A stretch of 6,780 nucleotides of DNA from an uncultured Rubrivivax sp. (GTDB taxonomy: Bacteria > Pseudomonadota > Gammaproteobacteria > Burkholderiales > Burkholderiaceae_C): the NCBI GenBank assembly GCA_937975735.1, contig CALJUI010000389.1:1-6780 (forward strand), written 5' to 3'. Under the pieces are notes generated by a model. That model searched no databases. It was not told the origin of the DNA and worked only from the letters and a program-made list of their open reading frames with translations. A program made the position numbers and the translations under genes. Below, in pieces: positions 1-4,874 of the stretch (position 1 is its first letter; each line of letters opens with the position of its first letter).

Positions 1-778
1 TCAGGCCGCAGCCGGTCGCGGCGTCGAGGGCCGCCTCGGCGAGCGCCGCCTGCGCCTGGGCAGCGCGCGCTGGCGGCAGGAGATGCAGGCCGATGCCGGT
101 GCGCTCGGCGACGAGGCGGCCGCGCTGCAGGCCGAGGGCCGCAGCGTGTCCTGGCTGCTCGAGCGCGGACGGGGTGACGGGCCGGGCGACGCCTGGCAGG
201 TCCGTGGCCTGCTCGCCTTCGGCGACGAGCCCAAGTCCGGCGCGGCGGCGGCGGTCCGCGCGCTGCACGACGAGGGCCTGCGCACCGTGCTGGTCAGCGG
301 CGACAACCGCGGCGCCGCGGAGGCCGTCGGCCGCGCGCTGGGCATCGACGAGGTGCGCGCCGAGGTCCTGCCCGGCGACAAGGCCGCGGTCATCGCCGAA
401 CTGCGGCGCTCGCTCGCGCCCGGCGAACGCATCGCCATGGTCGGCGACGGCATCAACGACGCGCCGGCGCTGGCGGCGGCCGACGTCGGCCTGGCGATGA
501 GCACCGGCACCGACGTCGCGATCGAAAGCGCCGGCCTGACGCTGATGCGCGGCGACCCGGCGCTCGTGCACGAGGCGCTGCAGCTGTCGCGTGCGGTCAC
601 GCGCAAGGTGCGGCAGAACCTGTTCTGGGCCTTCGCCTACAACGTGGTCGGCATCCCGCTGGCCGCGCTCGGCTTCCTGAGCCCGGTGTTCGCCGGCGCT
701 GCGATGGCGCTGTCGAGCGTCAGCGTGCTGAGCAACGCGCTGCTGCTGCGCCGCTGGCGGCCGAAGGAGGCGGCATGA
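1..778 (+). CDS. copA: Cu(I)-translocating P1B-type ATPase, C-terminal part (5' truncated by window edge)
   Basis: Inner-membrane pump that exports Cu(I) from the cytoplasm using ATP. Reading from nt 2, 258 residues are visible, about a third of a usual CopA. They start in the nucleotide-binding domain at its GxG motif (GRG, visible residues 5-7). The P domain follows, with SGDN (99-102, where the family often has TGDN), the conserved Lys127, and the Mg-binding hinge GDGINDAP (148-155). Two C-terminal membrane helices come next, about 205-224 and 228-248. Helix 7 carries the Tyr-Asn pair (213-214) and helix 8 carries MALSS (235-239). Together these are the metal-site signature of the Cu(I)/Ag(I) P1B-1 subgroup. 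The DKTGT phosphorylation site, the CPC motif and any N-terminal metal-binding domains lie outside the window. The stop overlaps the start of the CueR-type regulator by ATGA, which supports copper over zinc or cadmium as substrate. Confidence 0.93.
   Translation, partial: QAAAGRGVEGRLGERRLRLGSARWRQEMQADAGALGDEAAALQAEGRSVSWLLERGRGDGPGDAWQVRGLLAFGDEPKSGAAAAVRALHDEGLRTVLVSGDNRGAAEAVGRALGIDEVRAEVLPGDKAAVIAELRRSLAPGERIAMVGDGINDAPALAAADVGLAMSTGTDVAIESAGLTLMRGDPALVHEALQLSRAVTRKVRQNLFWAFAYNVVGIPLAALGFLSPVFAGAAMALSSVSVLSNALLLRRWRPKEAA
763..770 (+). promoter_or_regulatory. Shine-Dalgarno of the cueR-like gene, inside the copA end
   Basis: The purine run GAAGGAGG ends 4 nt before the ATG at 775 and lies within the last codons of the ATPase gene. 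It is the clearest ribosome binding site in the window. It fixes the regulator's start at the ATGA overlap and indicates translation from the same mRNA as copA. The 4-nt spacing is slightly short. Confidence 0.7.
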
Positions 779-1176
779 ACATCGGCCAGGCCGCCAAGGC
801 CAGCGGCGTGACGCCGAAGATGATCCGCCACTACGAGGCGCTGGGCCTGCTGCCCGAGGTGCCGCGAACGGCGTCGGGCTACCGGCAGTACGACGAGCGC
901 GTGCTGCACGCGCTGCGCTTCATCCGACGGGCGCGCGACCTCGGCTTCGGCCTCGACGAGATCCAGAGCCTGCTCGAGCTCTGGGCCGACAGCGACCGCG
1001 CCAGCGCCGAGGTCAAGGCGCTGGCGTCGCGGCATGTCGCCGACCTGCAGGCGCGCATCGAGCGCATGCAGGCGATGCAGCGCTCGCTGCGGCACCTGAT
1101 GCACGCCTGCCACGGCGACCACCGGCCGGACTGCCCGATCCTCGACGACTTGGCCGCCGGGCCGGACTCACTTTGA
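775..1176 (+). CDS. cueR: CueR-type copper-responsive MerR family regulator
   Basis: Cytoplasmic Cu(I)/Ag(I)-sensing transcription activator. MerR proteins bind and untwist promoters with long -35/-10 spacers, classically those of copA. The 133 residues match the usual length of about 135. An N-terminal winged helix-turn-helix (1-70) starts MNIGQAAKASGVT and includes the MIRHYEALGLL segment. A long dimerisation helix follows (about 78-110), then the metal-binding loop with Cys112 and Cys120 spaced exactly as in E. coli CueR. Ser77, which marks monovalent-metal sensors where Zn and Hg sensors have Cys, is also present. The start is set by the strong Shine-Dalgarno and the ATGA overlap with copA. 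Co-transcription with its expected target would let CueR raise its own level under copper stress (inference). The promoter it would act on must lie upstream of the window. The 3' end overlaps the opposing HD-GYP gene by 9 bp. Confidence 0.93.
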   Translation: MNIGQAAKASGVTPKMIRHYEALGLLPEVPRTASGYRQYDERVLHALRFIRRARDLGFGLDEIQSLLELWADSDRASAEVKALASRHVADLQARIERMQAMQRSLRHLMHACHGDHRPDCPILDDLAAGPDSL

Positions 1177-2412
1177 GCGGCGCAGCACGTCGGGGTCGAT
1201 CCAGAGGTTCTCGATCTGCTGGAAGCCCCACGTCGCGGGCGACTCGCGGCCGATGATGCGGTCGGCGCATCCGGGGCGAGCGAGGTCGATCACCGTCGGC
1301 CGCACGTGCATCTGCGACTTGATCGAGAAGAACACCTTGACCGTCGGCGCGACCAGCGAGTCCGGGTTCTGCGCGGTGACGATCGCCAGCTTGCCCGAGG
1401 CCAGGCGCACCAGCGAGCCGGTCGGATAGATGCCCAGACTGCGCACGAAAGCCTGGAAGATCTCGTCGTCGAACTGGCCCTTCCAGGAGGCCATCGTCGC
1501 GATCGACTCGGCCGGATCCCATCCTGCCTTGTAGGGCCGGTTCGAGGTGATCGCGTCGTAGACGTCGCAGATCGCGCCCATGCGCGCCAGCACCGAGACC
1601 TCGTCGCCGGCCAGCGCATGCGGATAGCCCTTGCCGTCCGGCCGCTCGTGGTGGTGCAGGCAGATCTCCAGCGCTGCGGCGCTGGCGCCCTGGCCCTCGA
1701 CCAGCATCTGGTGGCCACGCTCGGGGTGGGTCCTGATGACCGCGTACTCCTCGTCGGTCAGGCGGCCCGGCTTGTTCAGGATCGGCAGCGGCATCATCGC
1801 CTTGCCGAGGTCGTGCAGCAGCCCGCCGAGGCCGGCCTCGCGACACTCGTCCTCGTTGCGCCCGAGCTGGCGCGCCAGCGCGACCATCAGCGCGCAGACC
1901 GCCACCGAGTGCATGTAGCTGTAATCGTCCTTGGTCTTCAGGCGCGCCAGGCTGACCATCGCGCCCGGGTTGCGCTGGACCGACTCGGTGATCTCGCCGA
2001 CCAGCGGCAGGCAGCGTTCGGCGTCCACCGCCTTGCCCAGGCGGGCCTCGTTGAACATCGACAGCACCGCCACGCGGCTGCGCTTGCAGATCGCGGCCGC
2101 GCGGCCGAGTTCGGCGTCCAGCGTGTCGGTGGCCGGCGCGGCCGCTGCCGGCGGGTGGCGCGGTCGCGCTGCGGCGGGGGCCGCGACCATGTTGGACGGT
2201 GCGGGCCTGACCCCGCCGTTCTCGGCCACGTCGAGGCCGAGCGAGGTGTCGATCCACACCGCCCGCACCGCACTGTCGCGCAGGCGCTGCATGTCCTCGG
2301 GGCAGCGGAGCGTGAACCGGGTCTTCCAGAACGGGTGGTCGATCCAGGCGCCCTCCAGGCGATGCAGGTGCATGCCCAGGCGGACTTCGGCGACGGAGAT
2401 CTTCTTCAGCAT
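1168..2412 (-). CDS. DUF3391 and HD-GYP domain protein, predicted cyclic-di-GMP phosphodiesterase
   Basis: Predicted cytoplasmic enzyme that hydrolyses cyclic-di-GMP, the second messenger controlling biofilm and motility. It has 414 residues. Residues 1-62 form a DUF3391 domain. An Ala/Pro-rich, probably flexible linker spans about 70-98. The HD-GYP domain covers about 105-330, with His168 (MHSVAV), His200-Asp201 in HDLGK, His229 (RTHPERGH), HHERPDGKGYP (254-264) and Asp283 (DVYDAITSNRPYK). All expected metal ligands and the GYP motif are present, so I expect an active enzyme rather than a degenerate adaptor. Residues about 330-414 form a tail typical of this architecture but without an assignable function. 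There is no membrane segment or receiver domain. The ATG at 2410-2412 begins the DUF3391 domain cleanly, though no good Shine-Dalgarno precedes it. The gene lies downstream of the cytochrome gene on the same strand but is separated by a terminator, so it is probably its own unit. Confidence 0.93.
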   Translation of the reverse strand: MLKKISVAEVRLGMHLHRLEGAWIDHPFWKTRFTLRCPEDMQRLRDSAVRAVWIDTSLGLDVAENGGVRPAPSNMVAAPAAARPRHPPAAAAPATDTLDAELGRAAAICKRSRVAVLSMFNEARLGKAVDAERCLPLVGEITESVQRNPGAMVSLARLKTKDDYSYMHSVAVCALMVALARQLGRNEDECREAGLGGLLHDLGKAMMPLPILNKPGRLTDEEYAVIRTHPERGHQMLVEGQGASAAALEICLHHHERPDGKGYPHALAGDEVSVLARMGAICDVYDAITSNRPYKAGWDPAESIATMASWKGQFDDEIFQAFVRSLGIYPTGSLVRLASGKLAIVTAQNPDSLVAPTVKVFFSIKSQMHVRPTVIDLARPGCADRIIGRESPATWGFQQIENLWIDPDVLRRSK

Positions 2413-2455
2413 CGGGTCGGGCGCGGCGGCGCAGCGGCAGGCCGCGCGCCCGAAG

Positions 2456-2483
2456 GTTATCGACCGCCGCCGCCGGTCCTGAA
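2456..2483 (-). promoter_or_regulatory. Possible weak promoter for the HD-GYP gene
   Basis: Reading the minus strand, TTCAGG (2483-2478) and GATAAC (2461-2456) are separated by 16 nt and lie about 45 nt before the HD-GYP start. The match to sigma-70 consensus is poor at -35 (3 of 6) and moderate at -10 (4 of 6). It is proposed mainly because the terminator at 2496-2523 implies that the gene needs its own promoter in the 83 nt between that hairpin and its start codon. Confidence 0.25.
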
Positions 2484-2486
2484 GGG

Positions 2487-2523
2487 CCAGAAAGACGAAG
2501 GCCGCTGCGGGCAGCGGCCTTCG
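2487..2523 (-). terminator. Rho-independent terminator of the cytochrome c gene
   Basis: A perfect 13-nt inverted repeat (2496-2508 with 2511-2523, arm CGAAGGCCGCTGC) folds into a very stable GC-rich hairpin with a tight 4-nt loop. On the minus strand it is followed by the T-rich run GTCTTTCT. It begins 25 nt after the cytochrome stop codon. The other direction has no T run, so it serves only leftward transcription. Confidence 0.8.
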
Positions 2524-2548
2524 GTGGCGGCGTGGACGGTGACCTGCT

Positions 2549-3190
2549 TCAGCGGAACTTCGGCTCCGGCACGGTGCGCAACTCGCCGGGCAGCGCGCCG
2601 AGGTAGTCGGCCATCTGCTTGAGCTCCCTGCGCGTGAACTGCTTCACCATGCCGGCCATGATCGCGTTGTTGCGGCCGATCTGCGGATTGCCCTCGGTCT
2701 GGTAGGCCTTGAGCGCCACGTAGAGGTAGTCGGCATGCTGCCCGGCGATCTTCGGGTAGGACGGGTCGATCGGCTTGCTGTAGTCGGCACCGTGGCAGCT
2801 CGCGCAGCCGCCCTTGGTCAGCAGCGCAGCGACTGCCTCCGGCGGGTTCGACATCGCGACCGTCTTGACGGACGTGCCGCCGGCCTGGGCTTCGTAGAAC
2901 GCCGCCACGTCGGCCATGTCCTGGTCCGACATCGACGCGGCGATCGCCCGCATCGTCGGGTGCTTGCGGTCGCCCTTCTTGTAGGCGACCAGCGAGGCGA
3001 CGATGTACTTGGCGTTCTGGCCGGCGATCATCGGCACCTTGTGGACCTCGGGGAAGCTGGCCTGGTAGCCGACGATGCCGTGGCAGCCGATGCACATCGC
3101 GACCTTCTTCTCGCCGGCCGCCGCGTCCTGGGCCTGCACGGCGGTGACGGGGGCGGCCAGGGCCAGCAGCAGGGGCAGGATCTTGATCAT
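2549..3190 (-). CDS. Periplasmic dihaem cytochrome c, c4/c553-like
   Basis: Electron-carrying cytochrome of the periplasm, likely passing electrons to a terminal oxidase or another acceptor. The 213 residues begin with a Sec signal peptide (MIKILPLLLALAAPVTAVQA, probable cleavage after Ala20). Two cytochrome c domains follow in tandem. Haem 1 is attached at C33-IG-C36-H37, with Met80 as the likely axial ligand. Haem 2 is attached at C129-AS-C132-H133, with Met178 or Met181 as axial ligand. Each domain carries the AGQ..Y motif typical of c4 (AGQNAKY and AGQHADY), showing internal duplication. The frame stays open upstream to an ATG at 3307. I chose the ATG at 3190 because the signal peptide starts there and the longer form would run through the promoter. 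No clear Shine-Dalgarno is seen. The gene is divergent from the MoxR gene and ends at a strong terminator. The exact partner is unknown. Confidence 0.92.
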   Translation of the reverse strand: MIKILPLLLALAAPVTAVQAQDAAAGEKKVAMCIGCHGIVGYQASFPEVHKVPMIAGQNAKYIVASLVAYKKGDRKHPTMRAIAASMSDQDMADVAAFYEAQAGGTSVKTVAMSNPPEAVAALLTKGGCASCHGADYSKPIDPSYPKIAGQHADYLYVALKAYQTEGNPQIGRNNAIMAGMVKQFTRRELKQMADYLGALPGELRTVPEPKFR

Positions 3191-3266
3191 CGTGGTGGGC
3201 ACGGGGGCAACGGGTTGGCGGATCGAAACGGCACGCCCGGACCGGGCAGCGCAGGCACAGCGGGCG

Positions 3267-3272
3267 ATTATA
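3267..3272 (-). promoter_or_regulatory. -10 element of the cytochrome c promoter
   Basis: The minus strand reads TATAAT here, a perfect sigma-70 -10 hexamer in an otherwise GC-rich stretch. Transcription would start near 3260 and leave a leader of about 70 nt before the ATG at 3190. No good -35 is visible at 16-18 nt spacing, so an activator may help. A second, overlapping candidate (TATAAG, plus-strand 3281-3286) lies slightly upstream. Confidence 0.5.
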
Positions 3273-3282
3273 GGCCCCGACT

Positions 3283-3288
3283 TATACT
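3283..3288 (+). promoter_or_regulatory. -10 element of the MoxR ATPase promoter
   Basis: TATACT matches the sigma-70 -10 consensus at five of six positions and would place the transcription start near 3295, about 24 nt before the ATG at 3319. The -35 region (near 3260-3265, GCGGGC) does not resemble consensus. It lies only 10 nt from the divergent TATAAT, so the two promoters physically overlap. Confidence 0.45.
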
Positions 3289-3318
3289 GCGCCGTCCCCT
3301 TGGTCACGACGGCACCCC

Positions 3319-4161
3319 ATGCGATTCACCGGTTCGAAGCAGTACGTCGCCACGCAGGATCTGATGCTCGCCGTGAACGCCGCGGTGACGCTGCAGCGGC
3401 CGCTGCTCGTCAAGGGCGAGCCGGGCACCGGCAAGACCATGCTGGCCGAGGAGGTGGCCTCCGCGCTGGGCATGCCGCTGCTGCAGTGGCACGTCAAGAG
3501 CACGACGAAGGCCCAGCAGGGCCTGTACGAGTACGACGCGGTGAGCCGGCTGCGCGACAGCCAGCTCGGCGACGAGAAGGTCAAGGACATCCACCACTAC
3601 ATCGTCAAGGGCGTGCTCTGGCAGGCCTTCACGGCCGACGAGCCGGTGGTGCTGCTGATCGACGAGATCGACAAGGCCGACATCGAGTTCCCGAACGACC
3701 TGCTGCGCGAGATCGACCGGATGGAGTTCTACGTCTACGAGACGCGCGAACTGGTCAAGGCCAGGCACCGGCCGATCGTCTTCATCACCTCGAACAACGA
3801 GAAGGAACTGCCCGACGCGTTCCTGCGCCGCTGCTTCTTCCACTACATCAAGTTCCCCGACGCCGAGACGATGGCCAGGATCGTCGAGGTGCACTTCCCG
3901 GGGCTGAAGAAGCAGCTGCTCGGCGCGGCGATGAAGACCTTCTACGACGTGCGCGGCCTGCCCGGGCTGAAGAAGAAGCCGAGCACCAGCGAACTGCTCG
4001 ACTGGCTCAAGCTGCTGGTCGCCGAGGACATCCCGCTCGAGGCACTGCAGAGCCCGGACGACAAGGTCGCGATCCCGCCGCTGGTCGGCGCGCTGCTGAA
4101 GAACGAGCAGGACGTGACGCTGTTCGAGAAGCTGGTGTTCATGCAGAGGCACAATCGATGA
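3319..4161 (+). CDS. MoxR-family AAA+ ATPase
   Basis: Cytoplasmic AAA+ ATPase of the MoxR group. These proteins act as chaperone-like machines that mature or insert metal cofactors into enzyme complexes, usually with a von Willebrand A protein partner. The 280 residues contain Walker A GEPGTGKT (33-40), Walker B LLIDEIDKA (112-120), sensor 1 in TSNNEKELP (158-165, Asn159/160), the arginine finger pair Arg170-Arg171, and a lid/sensor 2 region around PSTSELLDW (221-229). The protein starts right at the AAA+ domain, as is usual. The ATG at 3319 lies about 24 nt after the predicted transcription start and has only a weak Shine-Dalgarno. The next gene is a GNAT acetyltransferase rather than the expected VWA gene. 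The divergent cytochrome hints at a redox enzyme as client, but this is inference. CoxD- and NorQ-type proteins are relatives, and the specific client cannot be named from sequence. Confidence 0.92.
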   Translation: MRFTGSKQYVATQDLMLAVNAAVTLQRPLLVKGEPGTGKTMLAEEVASALGMPLLQWHVKSTTKAQQGLYEYDAVSRLRDSQLGDEKVKDIHHYIVKGVLWQAFTADEPVVLLIDEIDKADIEFPNDLLREIDRMEFYVYETRELVKARHRPIVFITSNNEKELPDAFLRRCFFHYIKFPDAETMARIVEVHFPGLKKQLLGAAMKTFYDVRGLPGLKKKPSTSELLDWLKLLVAEDIPLEALQSPDDKVAIPPLVGALLKNEQDVTLFEKLVFMQRHNR

Positions 4162-4217
4162 GCGCGTCGCGAAGCGACGTGAAGGCGCGCAGCGCCGGTC
4201 GAAGCGACCGCCGATGA
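4158..4217 (+). other. 19-codon mini-ORF with ATGA overlaps to both neighbours (uncertain if translated)
   Basis: An ATG at 4158 overlaps the MoxR stop by ATGA. The frame reads MSASRSDVKARSAGRSDRR and stops at 4215-4217, where its TGA overlaps the GNAT start by ATGA. It therefore exactly bridges the gap between the two genes. The peptide is Arg/Ser-rich and resembles no family I know. It may serve only to carry ribosomes across the gap by termination-reinitiation, which would explain why GNAT lacks a Shine-Dalgarno. It may also be a by-product of a palindromic repeat inserted into an older overlap. Confidence 0.35.
4163..4210 (+). repeat. Cluster of three consecutive small palindromes between MoxR and GNAT genes
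   Basis: Three 13-nt perfect stem-loops lie nearly end to end: GTCGC-GAA-GCGAC (4166-4178), GGCGC-GCA-GCGCC (4184-4196) and GGTCG-AAG-CGACC (4197-4209). The first extends to 8 pairs with one G-U (4163-4181) and the third to 6 pairs (4196-4210). The first and third are close variants of each other, sharing GTCG and AAGCGAC. No T run follows, so this is not a terminator. It looks like a short intergenic palindromic repeat element (inference). Confidence 0.6.
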
Positions 4218-4810
4218 GCAACCCCTGGCCCGACGAGGTCACGCTGACCGGCCGGCACGCCTCGCTGGTGCCGCTGGCACCGGGCCACGCGGCGGCGCTA
4301 TCGGACGCCGTGCGTGACGGCGAGCTCTGGCGCCTGTGGTACACGGCCGTGCCCTCGCCCGAGGGCATGGCCGCCGAGATCGAGCGCCGGCTCGGCCTGC
4401 GCCGCACCGGCTCGATGCTGCCCTTCGCGGTGCTCGATGCCGCCGGCACACCGGTGGGCATGACGACCTACATGAACATCGATCCGGTGCACAAGCGCGT
4501 CGAGATCGGCAGCACCTGGTATGCCCGGCGCACCCAGCGCACGCCGCTGAACACCGAGTGCAAGCGTCTGCTGCTGGCGCACGCCTTCGAGGCGCTGCAA
4601 TGCATCGCGGTCGAGTTCCGCACCCACCGCTTCAACGTGCAGAGCCGGCGCGCGATCGAGCGCCTGGGGGCGCAGCTCGACGGCATGCTGCGCAACCACC
4701 AGCGCGCCAGCGACGGCACGCTGCGCGACACCGCGGTCTACAGCATCACCGCCGACGAGTGGCCGACGGTGCGCTCGCACCTGGACTGGCAGCTGATCCG
4801 TCCGCGCTAG
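4214..4810 (+). CDS. GNAT family N-acetyltransferase, RimJ/RimL-like
   Basis: Predicted cytoplasmic acetyl-CoA-dependent acetyltransferase of the Acetyltransf_3 (RimL, COG1670) type. The substrate is unknown; relatives modify protein N-termini or small amines. The 198 residues show the family course: a beta start LTGRHASLVPL (11-21), PFAVLDAAGTPVGMTTY (70-86), EIGSTWYARRTQRTPLNTE (97-115), the helix KRLLLAHAFE (117-126), VEFRTHRFNVQSRRAIERLG (133-152) and DTAVYSITADEWP (172-184). The usual Gly-rich acetyl-CoA loop is replaced by QRTPLN, a form I associate with a known RimL-like subgroup, so this is not proof of inactivity. Asn141 and Arg145/146 sit in the conserved N..SRRAIERLG segment. The start overlaps the stop of the preceding mini-ORF, and no Shine-Dalgarno is evident, which suggests translation coupled to the upstream genes. 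The serine peptidase gene follows after 64 nt with no terminator, so the genes may form one operon. Confidence 0.88.
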   Translation: MSNPWPDEVTLTGRHASLVPLAPGHAAALSDAVRDGELWRLWYTAVPSPEGMAAEIERRLGLRRTGSMLPFAVLDAAGTPVGMTTYMNIDPVHKRVEIGSTWYARRTQRTPLNTECKRLLLAHAFEALQCIAVEFRTHRFNVQSRRAIERLGAQLDGMLRNHQRASDGTLRDTAVYSITADEWPTVRSHLDWQLIRPR

Positions 4811-4874
4811 CGCCCCGCTGCGGCGGCGGACCGCCCCGCCACCGCCACCCTTGCCACCGACCGAAAGCGACTCG

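Noticed and set aside
1..606. Open frame of 201 codons on the minus strand
   Set aside because: It is antisense to the copper ATPase and Ser/Ala/Arg-rich without any motif.
1013..2257. Open frame of 414 codons on the minus strand in another phase
   Set aside because: It is out of frame with the HD-GYP protein, which accounts for this region, and extends into cueR. The protein is Arg/Gly/Pro-rich without motifs.
1306..2622. Open frame of 438 codons on the plus strand
   Set aside because: It is antisense to the HD-GYP gene and runs through the terminator hairpin into the cytochrome gene. It has no recognisable motif.
3191..3307. N-terminal extension of the cytochrome c to an ATG at 3307
   Set aside because: It would place the signal peptide at residue 40 and put the TATAAT promoter element inside the coding region.
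3075..4217. Long open plus-strand frame across the cytochrome start, the promoters and the MoxR gene
   Set aside because: It is out of frame with MoxR and highly Arg/Ala-rich. Only its last 19 codons (4158-4217) are discussed, for their position.
3304..4461. Open frame of 385 codons on the minus strand
   Set aside because: It is antisense to the MoxR and GNAT genes, both of which have strong family motifs. The composition is typical of a shadow frame.
4811..4874. Possible terminator or promoter between the GNAT and peptidase genes
   Set aside because: It contains only irregular GC-rich pairing with no T run, and a lone TTGCCA without a matching -10. I see nothing that can be supported.
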